Assembly: GCA_007449985.2 (NCBI GenBank)
Contig: VIIQ02000625.1
Span: 62,001-126,000, forward strand
Length of the DNA stretch: 64,000 nt
Source: Desmodesmus armatus
Taxonomy: Eukaryota; Chlorophyta; Chlorophyceae; Sphaeropleales; Scenedesmaceae
Direction of reading: 5' to 3'
In this document: in pieces, positions 1 through 12,392 of the stretch
Layout: each line of letters begins with the position of its first letter
How positions within the stretch are numbered: position 1 is the first letter of the stretch
Notes under the pieces: model-generated
The model's input: the letters and a program-made list of their open reading frames with translations, nothing else
The model's database searches: none
Told to the model about the DNA's origin: nothing
Made by a program: the position numbers and the translations under genes

Positions 1-15
1 CCTAACCCTAACCCT
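1..15. repeat. Telomere-type repeat at window edge
   Basis: The first bases read as two and a half CCCTAA units, then the sequence changes abruptly to unique DNA. On the other strand this is the TTAGGG telomere type, known from some Chlamydomonadales. Only 15 bases are visible, so a chromosome end is likely but not proven; a chance or interstitial motif is possible. Confidence 0.5.
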
Positions 16-113
16 TGAGGAATAGCCACCGACACCCTGGCAGGGCCACAGAGGACGAGACTTTGTTTCAAATACCTGTATTGTGCCCTGAACTGCCGTT
101 TTGATACCTATAG

Positions 114-174
114 GTGTCTCCTGCCATAGCTGCTGGCTGCACGGTGGTGCTCAAACCTGCTGAGCTGACCCCCA
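114..174 (+). repeat. Upstream copy of the 281-431 exon start
   Basis: About 60 bases repeat the beginning of the dehydrogenase exon at 281, including the acceptor AG just before it (CCTATAG here, GCTGCAG at 281). The copy encodes [20 protein letters not shown] with two silent changes and then diverges. It lies 167 bases upstream of the true exon edge, and translation beyond the copy does not resemble the enzyme. Confidence 0.8.
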
Positions 175-280
175 CCTCTCACACCACACTGTGTGTGTGG
201 GGGGGGGGGCTTACGATTAATTCAATGCCTGTGTATTTGCCGACGCACAAACACATGTTGCACCACCACTGCTGCTGCAG

Positions 281-2923
281 GTGTCTCCTGCAATCGCTGC
301 TGGCTGTACGGTGGTGCTCAAGCCTGCTGAGCTGACCCCCCTCACTGCCCTGGTCCTGGCTGAGCTGGCTGACAGGGCAGGGCTGCCTGATGGGGTGCTC
401 AACGTGGTTCTGGGGGATGCACCAGCCATTGGTGAGTATGCGTTTTGCTTTCTGGACTTTGTTTGTGGCTATTCTTGTGGGAGGGGGGAAAGGATGTTGG
501 GGGTAGGGCTGCCCAGCAGGTGGTGGGGCTGGTGGGGGGGCACCAATCACATGTGACCATGTATCTTCCTCATCTCTCTTGAAGGTTTACCTCGCAGGTT
601 TGGTGGAGGGGGGGGGGGAGCAACTGCTTGATGGGGTGCTCAACGTGGTGCTGGGGGACGCACCAGCCATTGGTGAGTGTTTGTTGTTTTTGAACCTGCC
701 ATTTGGTTTCTGGAATGTCTCGTTGAGGGGATTGGAGTACTTGAGAGGTGGCTGGGTGAGGGTTTTGTTCTGTTGGCATTGCAACCATGTGTGGTTTGCT
801 AGTGGTGATATTGGTGTGGAGGGCGTTTGCATAGCTTGTTGTTGGTGGGGAGGGGGGGTGCTCAATTTTGTGCTGGGCCATGCACCGGCCATATACAAGT
901 GCTGCTGCTGCTGCCATTGGTGCTGCCACAACGACGGCTGCTGCCACTGCTGCTGCTGCTGTTTCCCCCCTCCCCCCCAGGTCACGCCATGATGAGCAGT
1001 GAGACTGTACTGCTGCAGCTGTTGTAACACTGCTGATGTTCCCCCTTTCATCCTTCCCCTTTCCCCCAGGTCACGCCATGATGAGCAGTGAGACAGTGCT
1101 GCTGCTGACTGCTGCTGCTGCTGCTGCTGCCACAACAACGGCTACTGCCGCCGCCGCTGCCCCCCCCCCCCCCCAGGTCACGCCATGATGAGCAGTGAGA
1201 CAGTGCGCAAGATTGGCTTCACTGGCAGCACTGCAGTCGGCAAGCTGCTGGCAGAACAAGCGGCAAAGGTGAACACGGCTGTTGCGCCTGGCACATGCTA
1301 CACTCCCACCCATCTACTCACCCACCAAGCCTACATCAGCGCACCCCAACCCACCCACTCATGCCTTCATCTGCCCTTCCGTGAAGTTGCATCACCACAC
1401 CACAGCACACCACACCACTACATACTCTGCTCAGGCTGCAGGACGACACCGCACCGGCAACAAACACACTTTCTTGTTGCCCCCTTCCCTCGCACACACA
1501 CACAGACTGTGAAGCGCGTGTCCCTTGAGTTGGGTGGCAACGCCCCCTTCATTGTGTTTGATGATGCTGACCTGGAGCTGGCAGCAGCGGGGGTGGTGGC
1601 ATCAGCACTGCGCAACAGCGGACAGACGTGCATCTGCGCCAACAGGGTGTTCGTGCAGGACAAGGTGTGGGCCTGGGAGGGGGGCAATTTGGTGTTTTGG
1701 AGCGCGTGGAGTGTGTAAGACACTCAGCTTGAAGACAGCCGGGGGGGGGGATACCTTGTAGTAATGTTGGTCGTAACAAAGGTACACCCTTCACCAGGTA
1801 TGCCTTAGAATGTGTACACAGCAGCGTAGGATAAGGTGCATAACGGCAGCATGGGTGTAGCATCTGCGCTAACAGGGTGTTCGTGCTGGACAATATGAGA
1901 CACGGGGGAGGGGCTGTTGATGTGGGGATTTGGGGGGGGGGGTGTTTTGGGAGGGGGAGGGCAGTGTTAAACAGGATGTGAACTTTCTAATGGAGGCAAC
2001 AGTTACTGCCAATGGGCAGCAGCATCGCCCGTGCACAGTCATGCGCATGTGTGCCTGCCAGGCAACAGTGCTGTTACAACGGCTGCTGCTGCTGCTGCTG
2101 CCCAGGTGTACGATGCTTTTGCTGAGCTTGTTGCGTCCAAGGTTTCAGCGCTGCGTGTGGGTGATGGCCTGACACCTGAAACCACACACGGACCACTCAT
2201 CACACCAGCAGGAGTGGAGAAGGTAGGTCCCCACAACAATAAATCAAACAATCAGTAATTCAGCGATTGGATGTTACACTAAACACCGGCCGTTTGAGGA
2301 GCCAACACAAGGCTCATTGGCCAAATCAACAACCACAGCAATGTCCCAGCTGTGCTATCACAACTGGTAGGGATTGGCCGGGATCACCGCGCCCCCGGCG
2401 GCACATCGCGGTCCACCATGCAACTGATCAGTCTCCCATTGTCACATTGCAGCACATGATGTACGGTGCAGTGCAGTGCAGTATGGTAGCCTACCACCGT
2501 CACAGTGCAGTATGATGCAGTACAGATGTACAGCATTGTGACCATCGTGGTACACTGGTAGGACGATGGAACCCTGAACACATGGTGCTATGTCCCAGGT
2601 GGCCAAGGTGTTAGTGGGTGGCAAAGTGCGGATATTGTAAGTTTTGAGTTAAGGGTATGAGTGCTCACAGCGTTTAGGTGTATGAGTGCTCACAGCGTCG
2701 GTGGCAGCACCCGCCACCAGAACTTGTGGCCGAGCCTGCTGGTGTCGTTGCCTCTGAAGAAGAGGAGATCATTGAAGCAGCTCAAGCTGGTGCAGCGGAT
2801 ATGTTTCCGGATGAGTTGTTGGATGACCTCTGAGGCACATTCTGGTGCTGTTGTTTTTCTCTCATGCGAGTCCTTTGAGGAGTGCTTACGAAAGGGCGAT
2901 CAGGCGAGGCCCTGATCCAGTAC

Positions 2924-2957
<34 letters not shown>

Positions 2958-4631
2958 AGTTTCGAGTTACAAATGTATGCTGCTGCATGTCTTTGGGTGC
3001 AATGTGTTGCAGGTGACCAGTCACGTGTCTGATGCTGTGTCGAAGGGTGCCAAGGTGTTGGTGGGTGGCTCAGTGCCAGAGCTGCCAGAGCCGCTATCAG
3101 GAGGCAACTTCTACAGCCCTACAGTGCTGGCAGAAGCAACCATAGACATGTGAGCAACACATATTCAAACTTCACTAACAACTAGATCACTCTTCTGTCA
3201 CTGTGAGATTGGGGGAAGAGGCTATGGCAGGGCACACAGCTGTCTGGGGTTCAGCCCTGCTCACTACTGCCGTGTTGTGTGTGTTCCCGGCAGTGGCAGC
3301 TGATTGCACACGAATGCCGCAGGTGGTGCATGGCCAGCACAGCACAGCACAGCGGGGGTGGTGGCGGCTGTTCGGTCAGCAAGGTCCATGCAGCACTGCA
3401 ATCATGATGTTGTACACACAAATAGTACAGTTGCTGACGATCTGGCTGCATACGGACATGTTGTCATGGGCTTGCAACGACTTAATGGCCTGCTGTTGTG
3501 GTTGGTGTCTTTGTGCTGCTCTGAACAGGCGGGTTTTCCGAGAGGAGACGTTTGGCCCGCTGATTCCTCTCTTCAGGTAGGTAGGCAGCCTTGTGTGCCA
3601 CACAGGGCACAGTCAGAGCCAGGGGTGAAGGGAGCTTTTAGGGTTTTCAGCAACAGAATAGGGCTGGTTACTGCGTCAATTGCCTGATGGATCTTGCCAC
3701 ACCACACCGACCGCACCTGGCCTTACTGCGTGTGCACTTTGCATCCACCTTGCACTTGTTCTTGCGCGTGCCCTTGCTGCTCACCCTGAATTGACAGCTG
3801 ATAGCAGCTTGCCTTGCCTTGCCTGTGTTGTTGAGTCCCTGTCGGTGCATACGGTCGCAGATGCAGGACCCCAAGTGGCTCAGGCGTAACCTGAGCAACA
3901 GGTCAAGGCGCTAGAGTTTTGTGGAACCACTGCATCAAGTTGGGGGGGGGGAGTTGGCACAAGTGGATGCTTTCACCACTGGGCGGCAGTGTCCAGCCTG
4001 AGACTGGATGAATTGGGTGTCATGTGGAGGTTGAAACATGTCAAGTGTTGTCTGTCTGCCTTCTCCTTACCTCTGGTCCTGTTCGGCATGCATCATTTGA
4101 TTGATGCAACATCCTGATTCTGCGTGTACAGTTTCGAATATTTTTCTTGTCCATTGTGGCCATGTGTGTGTGTGCCTGCCCACAGGTTCAGTGATGACGA
4201 TGAGGCGGTGATGTTGGCCAATGACACTGAGTATGGCCTGGCAGCATACTTCTACACAAAGGACCTGCGCAGGGCGTGGCACATAGCAGAGCAGCTGGAG
4301 TATGGCATGGTGAGCCAAGCCTTGGCCCGCATGAATGTCCCAAACTTGTCACACTGCCAGTAAAAGTAACAGCAACAGTAAGAGTGACAGTAGCAGAAAA
4401 CGTCAAGGGTTGGAAGGGCAGTGGAGCTGCCGCGGCACTGTAAGCATGATAGCTAGTAAATGCTGTTTGTGGTGTTGTTACTACTTGTGGTGGTTAGTAA
4501 AATCCCAACTGACAACAGCTGATCTGTTGGACAGGCTGTGTATCGCTGCACTCCTCGGCATGCTGCGTCAATGGCGGGGGAGTGGTTTGTCGGTCAAGGA
4601 ACACCCTTGGACTGACGGCTGGTCGTCCTGC

Positions 4632-4664
<33 letters not shown>

Positions 4665-4813
4665 AGATCGGTTTGAATGATGTTGCCATCACCAGTGAGG
4701 TTGCACCTTTTGGCGGCATGAAGCAGAGCGGCCTGGGCCGGGAGCAGAGTATATACGGCCTGGACGAATTCCTAGAGGTCAAATACGTCTCAATGGGGCT
4801 GGGCTACAGCTGA
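281..4813 (+). CDS. Succinate-semialdehyde dehydrogenase, 5'-truncated
   Basis: NAD(P)-dependent aldehyde dehydrogenase that oxidises succinate semialdehyde to succinate in the GABA shunt; usually mitochondrial. Eight exons join in phase: 281-431, 1177-1268, 1506-1664, 2106-2222, 3013-3149, 3529-3576, 4186-4309 and 4667-4813 (TGA). They give 324 residues of the usual ~480. Visible landmarks are KPAELTP, the cofactor loop [10 protein letters not shown], catalytic Glu in [10 protein letters not shown], catalytic Cys in GQTCICANR (the CxC pair is typical of this subfamily, where it serves as a redox switch), EETFGPLIP, and the C-terminal [14 protein letters not shown] followed by [10 protein letters not shown]. 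About 150 N-terminal residues, including any targeting peptide, are absent because the window starts here, next to a telomere-like motif. Introns carry extra copies of exon edges. Family call is firm; function of this possibly broken copy is unknown. Confidence 0.93.
628..894 (+). repeat. Two copies of exon 281-431 end plus donor
   Basis: The copy at 628-681 repeats the exon end ([15 protein letters not shown]) and the donor GGTGAGT almost exactly. A second, more decayed copy at 857-894 keeps the same codons but has lost the donor (ATATACAAG). Both lie downstream of the true donor at 432, inside the intron. Confidence 0.8.
967..1105 (+). repeat. Two copies of exon 1177-1268 start plus acceptor
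   Basis: Segments at about 967-1010 and 1069-1105 repeat CCCCAG followed by codons for HAMMSSETV, the first residues of the true exon at 1177. Spacing is roughly 105-108 bases. Each copy contains AGCAGTGAGAC, which resembles a splice donor, so each could in principle act as a tiny cassette exon. (CTG)n and C-runs separate them. Confidence 0.8.
1858..1893 (+). repeat. Decayed copy of exon 1506-1664 end
   Basis: Repeats the codons for [11 protein letters not shown] from the end of the catalytic-cysteine exon, about 230 bases downstream of the original. The donor has decayed: the true AAGGTG is replaced by AATATG. Confidence 0.75.
2598..2630 (+). repeat. Copy of part of exon 3013-3149
   Basis: An AGGTGGCCAAGGTGTTAGTG block repeats the KVLVGG portion of the exon that starts at 3013. 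It lies about 430 bases upstream in the intron, again with an AG just before it. Confidence 0.6.
2696..2833 (+). CDS. Exon-like 45-codon acidic open segment in intron
   Basis: Starting right after CTCACAG at 2695, an open frame of 45 codons ends in TGA at 2831-2833. Its product is strongly acidic, with [20 protein letters not shown] and an end DELLDDL, quite unlike the shadow frames nearby. The 26-base acceptor region (GTATGAGTGCTCACAGCGT) occurs twice in tandem at about 2655-2700. The frame is phase-compatible with the dehydrogenase exon ending at 2222, so an alternative terminal exon giving a truncated enzyme is possible. It could equally be a fragment of another gene. No homologue is recognised. 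Confidence 0.4.
   Translation, partial: RRWQHPPPELVAEPAGVVASEEEEIIEAAQAGAADMFPDELLDDL
2924..2957. repeat. (TAG)n microsatellite
   Basis: About eleven uninterrupted AGT/TAG triplets in the dehydrogenase intron between exons 2106-2222 and 3013-3149. Confidence 0.95.
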
Positions 4814-6240
4814 GCTGCAAAGTGTTGTCTTGAAGCTACACGCACAAAGTAGTCCCACTCACAAAATGGGTAGCATGCTGTATACAGCGCCGCTCAAGTC
4901 GAGTTGGTTGTGCTTGTGTGATGATATCACTTCCATCATGTTGGGTGCTGGTGGGGTGTGGTACAGTGTTTGCACAGCTGGAAGGTGGTGCCTGCTAGCG
5001 ATGGGAGCCCTGCCACCAGCCCTCATGAACAGGGCGCACATTGGCAGCTGCAGTTGTTGCACCTGTGGCGGCGTCAGTTGGGGACTTGTGGGCGCTAGAG
5101 TAATTCGGTGAAGCAGCTTCACTAGTCAGGGTATATGCTCCAAGATGCATGGTCGGCTGGTGTCGGCTAGACTTACATGGTTGTTGTATGTATGGTTGTC
5201 ACATGTGACTGAGTTGCATTGCCTGGAGATTATGCTTTGATCGGCTGCATCACCAAGCTTCTTTGCCTGGCTGGCTGCGACAAAGTTGTGCCCAGCTACC
5301 ATTTTTTCAATGTTTCAGGCACGTAATGGCAACAGCAGTGCTGTGACTCGCTGCTTGGAGGTGATCTCCCCTGCACTACGCCTCTCCAGATCGCCTGTGT
5401 GAGTGGTTCACTACTGCTGCAGATGCTAAGCAGCTGGTCAAAGTGCTGACACCACTGAGACACCAAGTACCCAGTAGTCACCAGTTGTATTTGTGGGCAC
5501 AAGAAGGGGGAGGCACATGCACAGCTGGCCCACAACCCAGTGTGCCATCACCCATTACATGTTGCTGCACAGCAAGCTTACAAATCCAGCCATGCAAGCA
5601 CCCCAGGCCATCAACAATCCACAAAAACCAGCCTGCCATGATGTCACACTTGCAACTGCCAGTTGGCAGGGCCAACAGCCATGGATGTTGAGTACAGCAT
5701 CTGAACACAACCATAGTGTGTTGTGGTCAGACTCCAAACACGGTTTTTATCAGTGGTTGTGCAACGTCACCCATATGCTTGGCACCAAAGACCTGAAATG
5801 ATGCACACAAGTATGCTATCAGCGCTCCGTATGGTTTCAAAGGTTGACCGCTTGGTTCAAGGCGTGCTTGTACGTGAGGATGCAGTATCCAGGTGCAATC
5901 AGGTTGACAGTTATGATGCATGCCACACCAGCAGATTGCCTATCAGGCTGAAAGCTGCAATGCACTCTGTTGCCACACGATAAACCAGCCACCCCGCAAA
6001 GAGTCCTCAACACCAGCATCGAGTTCAGTCATTGTGCTTGCAAGTCACTCCGAGTGCCAGTGTGTTTCCCAAAACAGGGCCCGCAAACAACCCTCAGTGC
6101 ACAATCCTCACATCCGCTGCTCTTCCATGACATTCACTGTGGCGTTCAACACCCAACAAATTATTCCCCAGACTGGGCTCCAGCAATGGCGGCAGCATGC
6201 AGCCTCACAAATGGCTGCTGATGTGATTCCATGTAGTGAA
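4814..6240. other. Intergenic, no gene seen
   Basis: This 1.4 kb holds the 3' flank of the dehydrogenase gene (+) and the 3' flank of the convergent minus-strand gene that ends at 6241. Open frames here are short, overlap on both strands and show no splice-supported or family-like sequence. I see no RNA gene or clear repeat. Confidence 0.5.
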
Positions 6241-9200
6241 TCACAAGCCTCTAACTGCTTGCGACTGAGCAGCAGCATTCGCAGCAGGTGCGCAGGCAGG
6301 CATCTCCTCCATGCTACCCACAACCGGCTGCCGCCCCATGAGACACAGGGCAGTGTTGTAGCCGTCAGCACCAACCTCCTGCACAAGGGTAGGAGGGAAA
6401 GGGTAAGGCAGAGGGTTTAGCTGACACCCGCTGGCAGCTTGGCAACCCCGGAGGTGTAGCAGGAACTTCCTGCACAAACGGTTGTGCTTACAGCATTCTA
6501 GACGGGGTCCTAATATTCCCCACAACATGCTTGAGTGAAGCAGGTGCCGCACAGTGCTGTTGGTATGACACAAGGCCTATGCTTAAAAGGTGCCATGGCC
6601 ACTCAGTCCTTGGAAGGCTTTGTGGCTCAGACATCCTACCATTCGCAGCTCGACCAAGCGCTGACCTAGGCTGGTGCAGCAGAGTGTAAACTGTGGCTAG
6701 CCTTCACTGTGCCGCAAATGTCTGCCAGGCCGACTCACCAGTGCTGTAGCTCTAATTACCTTTAATCAGTATTATTATGATAACTTTGACTCATTACTAT
6801 TATTATAACAACTGCACAGGACCATTATCTTGTCAGACTCCCGCCATTCTCCCTCTGCATGCAGCTGCAGAACTGTTCTGCAATTGGGCCAATATTCATA
6901 CCTGTGCCAGTGCTCCCAGGAGGTGCTGGGGGCAAATGATGCACACCCTGTCCCCCACAGCCACACTGCCTGCTGTTGCATTGCCAACATCAATGACGAT
7001 CTGTGAGCCTTCAGTGGAGATCTTGGCCAGCCTGTACTGCTTGTCCTTGATAAACACAAAGGAGTCAGGCTGGTAGCCATTGGCCACACCAGCTGCGATG
7101 GCAGCAGTGGTGTTTGTGATGTCTGGGGATTCTGGGATGAATGCACGGACACCTGACCACCAGGAGGTAGAAGGGTACCTATGGCAGCAGCAGCGGCAAT
7201 GGCAGTGGCAGCAGTGTTGCGCAGCTGAAGGACAGTGATGTTTGACAGCATTGTGCAAGGTGGTTCGGGAGTGCCCACAGTATGCCAGCCCCCAAAACCG
7301 CTTCTGACGTGACATCACCACCAGCAGCGCTACCGTATCACATAGAACCTAGCGGGCCTTGAGGAAACTCCGAGTTTCCAGTGACTGCGCTGTGGGCACC
7401 GTAGAGCTTTGAGCAGTGGCTACCTTTCACAGCACCAACGCAGCAGTACAGACAGCAGTACCACTAGTGCACTATTGTCTTGCAATTGCCGCTGCTCTCA
7501 GAGTGCTGCTGTGGCTGCCCTTGCTGCTGCCAGCACAGCAGCATTGGTAACAAACTGCACCAGTAAACCGTTGCTGATGCCATGAGCCGTTGCAAAATGC
7601 TTGCAACTTGCCTGTGGGACTGAGGTCCACCGTTGCCAGTTGTTGTGGAGCGCCATCAGGCCCCGCCTCGCTGCTGACGGAAGACACGTCGGCATACCAT
7701 GTCATGACACCTGCCAGGCCACCTCCCACCTTTTTGATATAGTCAGCATCACCACCTGGTGGAAGAATGGTGGAAGAGGCTGTTAGCTGGCAGAAGGGGT
7801 TATTAGCTGGCACGGCGCACATGCTGCCTTGTCAACCATAAGGCACAGGGCTGCTTCTAGCCGCTAGCCGCTAGCCGCTAGACCTAGGCTAGGTCACTCA
7901 GTGTCTATTTCAAATAGACAATCGGATTGTTATACTGTGTTTTCTAGGATATGGGTGATGATGTTTGTGTACAGCTGCACGGCTCAACCTTAGTGATGTG
8001 AGCAACATGGAACCCATCACCCTTTTTACGTCATGTCAGCACCCCTGCAACCCAATGCAAGCAGTGCTGAAGTGACGCTAGACCTGCAAAATTCGGGAGC
8101 CACTGGCATTCATTTGTTGTCCTGTCTTCATGCTCACCGTAGGTCATGTCACCAACTCTTGCCGCCCATGTGATGTTTGGCCCGCTGCACAGGCCAGCTG
8201 GTGGATGCATGCGGGTGGCATTGCCTGGCAGCAAGTTGAACACGTCATCACTGGAGGCAAAGTGAAGCAGAATGGGCTGCCGTGCTGCCAGGGCCTTGGC
8301 AACAGGACACACGACCTGTCGACAGGGCAGGAAGGACATTCCTTATGACTTAAAACACCAGCTACAAGATTGTGTTGGTGGCAGGCTGTTTGTGTCATCC
8401 AGTAACTGTGGCACGGTCCCAGTGTCTGAGAGGGAATGTGTGCCTGAAGTTGCTGGCACAAGTTGCCGGGCCCAGGTCTTGAAGAACCAGCCCAAACCCC
8501 GTGCAAGAAGCAGCAACCTCTGTGGAGCCGTCATGCCATGCTGGCCCAACACCCAGCGTGGCACAGCTGCAGCAGTGGGGCTCACCTTGTTGAACTGGTC
8601 AACGCGTGCCAGGGCCTCCTGCGCTGTTAGGCCCCCGTTGTGGGTCATGATGCCTGCAAGTGAAGTCAAGGGCAAAGCGGAAGATAGTGAACCCAAGGGA
8701 CAGGGGCTGGACACTTTGACAAACATAAACTCCTGACTTCTTCCCAGCTCAGGCTGGCCTTAAGGCTAAGCTTCTGCAATCTGGGGTATGTGTAGCTCTT
8801 GGTGCCACACATGGCCAACAACACCACTAGACAATGTTGCAGCAGCGCCCCTGCTGGGGCACAGCAAATCGGTTGGCAGAGTGCTTCCAGCCGCGATGCA
8901 CCAGCAACACTTGCGCACTCACCCACCACCTTGACCCGCCGTGTGTCCAGCAAGTTGAGGAGGTCTGTCAGCTGCTTGCTTGTTGTGAGGTTGTAGCCGT
9001 AGGGGTTCTCATAGGGGCTGTACAGGTAGATGTGGACAGGGATCACCTTGCCACTCACCCTGGCAGCCTCAAGGATGTCCTGCTGGTTGAGGGGCGTCAT
9101 GGTCTCCTGAGCAGTGGGGACATTGTACAACCAGACAGCAGATGCATGCATGCCACCGGGTGGCTGGGTGTAGTGGATTGAGGGGTAATGGACACACTGC

Positions 9201-10385
9201 AATGGTTTTGGTGCATTGACATGCGGTTGAGCCCGGCTGATGTTTTGGTGCATTGACATGCGGTTGAGCCCGGCCCGGATGATAGCATCATCAAGGGCAC
9301 TGCTGGCAGGTTCAGAAGATGCCACGTGTTGACTTCAATGCATGATGCGGTCACACGTTGACTTCAAGGCATGATGCGCCCAGCCAGCCTCACATCTCCT
9401 CAAACTGGGCTTGCTCACAAGCACCACAGCAGTCACTGGTCGACCCCCTCGTGGGTATCCTTCCTGACGAGTGCATATGCTGGCGAGCTGCGTTTGCGGT
9501 TTGCTTCACATTTGTGCTCTGATCAGGGCACCGGCGTGTAAGCCTTGTCTTGTCCTTCTTGCCAACCTAGTGCAGCTCCAATACCAACCTGAACGCCCAG
9601 CCCAGCACGAGCAGCCTCCAGCACCTCAGCATACTTTGCAGGACCGTCAGCTGGCACAATGCGCAGGATGCCTGGTCGGCTGATGCCTGCTGCCTGAGCT
9701 GCCGCCAGCACTTCTCTGGCCTCTTGGTTTGTGAGCACACTGATGGACACCCCAAGCTTTGCTGCAGCGCCAGCCAGCGCTTTGATTCCATGGCCGTATG
9801 CGTCCCACTTTTGTACAGCGTTCAGCTGCCACCCCTTTGGGAGGACATTGTCCTTCAGGTGCTTGAGGTTGTTGCTGTAGACCTCTGAAGACACGGAGAG
9901 CCCAGAGCCTGACAGCACCCAGCAGAAGCGGCAGGAAAACAAGCAGTGCAGCAGCAGTAGAGCGTGTGCGCACGCATGTGGCAGCCCTGTTTTCAAAGCC
10001 TGTGGCACAGCGGGGTCCAGCCCAACAGCACCTCAGCCGAGCTGCCGCCTGTGTGCAGCGATGAAAAACAAGCAGTGCAGAAGCAGTAGAGCGTGTGCAG
10101 CAGCCCTGTTTGCAATACACAACAGGGGTGCACAATGCACCGCAATACATGTGCCAACTGCCACTGACGCACCTGTGACAGTTGAGGACGCCTCAGTCAC
10201 GTTGGCTGCGCCTTGAGAGCCTGTTGGGGCAGCAAACACGGTGCAATAGTGTAAATGTTTCAGCTGGGTCCAGTTTCAGAGTCACAGTCCATGCACAGGT
10301 GCTGCTGTCACGGACTCCACTCACCAATGACACACCCAATTCCCAGCAGCACAGATACGACCCCTGCCTTGGTCAAAAGCTGCAT
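6241..10385 (-). CDS. Secreted protein of unknown function, paralogue A
   Basis: Minus-strand mirror of the gene at 10736-14446. Exons in gene order: 10385-10325 (signal peptide MQLLTKAGVVSVLLGIGC), 9908-9589, 9106-8923, 8653-8586, 8315-8138, 7755-7612, a poorly resolved exon near 7329, 7178-6902 and 6378-6241 (TGA). Exons 2 to 5 have exactly the same lengths as in the paralogue (320, 184, 68 and 178 bases). Conserved blocks include QKWDAYGHGIKALAGAAAKL, KVIPVHIYLYS, GIMTHNGG, HFASSDD, MTWYA and VCIICPQH. The donor at 7611 is GC (GCAAGT). Exon 6 is one base shorter than in the paralogue, and the following exon is diverged, so this copy may be frameshifted or spliced differently. No family is recognised; about 455 residues without the doubtful exon. 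Confidence 0.75.
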
Positions 10386-10735
10386 GATGGCAGCTGCTTA
10401 GGTTGGTAGCGTTTTGCGGTCCCCTTGGCTTGTTACGTTTGTGGCCGGAAGATTGGACGTGCGCGTGCGCGTACGTGCTGCTGTCCAACAATCGGAAAGT
10501 GCCGTTCGTGGAGGCCGGTGTACGAGTGCTGCTTGTTTAACTGACACCTGTTGAAGGAACTGCCTTCAATCTTCATGAATTACTGAGGTTGAGTGTCCTG
10601 AGTCACGTCGCAAGGACGTGTCGCACAACCGTCGCAAGCCGTTACTAGTGAACGTCCACACGACATTATTCCCGGTTTCGGGTGAGAGGCTGGCAGTTTT
10701 CTTATATACAGAGTCACCTTTACATTAACATCCTT
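10386..10735. promoter_or_regulatory. Divergent promoter region of the paralogue pair
   Basis: The 350 bases lie between the two start codons of the head-to-head pair, so both promoters must fit here or overlap the genes. A TATA-like CTTATATACA at 10701-10710 sits about 27 bases before the plus-strand ATG. No matching element is evident for the minus-strand gene. Regulation by shared elements is inference. Confidence 0.5.
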
Positions 10736-12361
10736 ATGAAATCGTCCACAGCGGCATTGGTGTGTGTGCTGCTTGCGCTGGGTTGCGTCAAGGGTGAGTC
10801 CGGCGTACATTGGTATGTCGGATGGTCGACAGGCCGGACTTGCATTTATCTACGTAACCAGCACATCATCTCCGGCAGATCGCTGTCACACACGCTCGTT
10901 CGCCACGCAGGCTCCCATGCAGCAGCTGCTGTGCTGTCCAACGGCACAGGTGCGCCAGCAAGGCAGTAAGGAGTGATGCTTCCTTGCCAGTGGCAGAGGA
11001 CATTTCTCCAACCCAGAGGGCATTCCTCCAGCCCAAGGCCATTCCTACAACCCACTGTACCACCCTGTAGCTTCCAGCAGTGCTGTCAGGCTGGTGCTTA
11101 TTGCGCAAGCATGCCTCGCAACATGTGATCTGGGCTGGTGCATGCACCCCTTACCGTGGTGCTCTTGTTCATATTTGTTTTGTTTGCTTCATACCTGCTG
11201 CTGCCGCTTCTGCTGTTGCACGCTGCTCTTCAGGCTCACAGCTGTCTGTCTCAGCGACAGCCTACAGCAACAACCTCAAGCACCTGAAGGACAACGTCCT
11301 CCCAGTAGGGTGGGAGCTGAATGCTGTTCAGAAGTGGGACGCCTACGGCCATGGAATCAAGGCGCTGGCTGGCGCTGCAGCAAAGCTTGGGGCGTCCATC
11401 AGTGTGCTCACAAACAAAGAGGCTGGCAATGTGCTCGCTGCAGCGCAGGCCGCAGGCATCAGCAGACCAGTAATTCGGCGCATCATGCCACGTGATGGTC
11501 CTGCCAAGTATGCTGAGGTGCTGGAGGCTGCTCGTGCGGGGCTGGGGATTCAGGTGGGTGGTGGTGCTTTGTCTGCTGCCTCGGGCTGCACCAGTGCCAG
11601 ATTGGTGCTGGTACACTGCTGGGAACGGTTCATAAGTTGTGGCGAAGTTGCACATATTCTCTTCGGTTGCAACCCACCAGAAGCAACACTTGTGCAACAC
11701 TACTAACTGGGACCCTCTTTCACTTGCCGCCAGGAGACCATGACGCCCCTGAACCAGAAGGACATCTTGGAGGCGGCCAGGGTGAGCGGCAAGGTGATTC
11801 CTGTCCACATCTACCTGTACAGCCACTATGACAACCCCTACGGCTACAACCTCACAACAAGCAAGCAGCTGACAGACCTCCTCAACTCACTGGACACACG
11901 GCGGGTGAAGGTGGTGGGTGAGTGTACACATGTGCATGTATTGCTGGTGCACTACGGCTGGCAGCCACTGCTCCCCAAGTCTTGCTTCGGCCGGTGATGC
12001 AGGCCCTGCGCCTCGCATCACCGGTCGAAGCCAGCGCCACAGTGGTGGCACCCCATGATGGCCTTGAGGCAGCAGTCAGCCCCTGTCCGACTCGGATTGT
12101 GACCGTCTGCTCTCATGGGTGTGAGGCTAGACCTCGGGCTCCCGGCAGCTTCGGCTGTTGTGTGTGTGGCCAGCCGGTGGGGGTCAGCCCCCTTCCCAAT
12201 CTCAAAAATAAAACAGTCTGCTGCCAGCCTCATTGGCTTGCTATACATTTGTCTGTTGCCCACGGTCGCGGCTGCAGGATTCATGACCCACAATGGGGGC
12301 CTGGCAGCACAGCAGGCCCTGGCACGAGTTGAGCAGTTCAATAAGGTAAGCACCCAGCGCA

Positions 12362-12392
<31 letters not shown>

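Noticed and set aside
1071..1313. Ala/Gln-run frames around CTG tracts
   Set aside because: Products of trinucleotide repeats next to acceptors, in frames that disagree with the dehydrogenase.
11734..12345. Spherulin-4-like or glycosidase assignment for the paralogue pair
   Set aside because: Only a few residues around HIYLYS and FMTHNGG are suggestive; no catalytic residues could be aligned.
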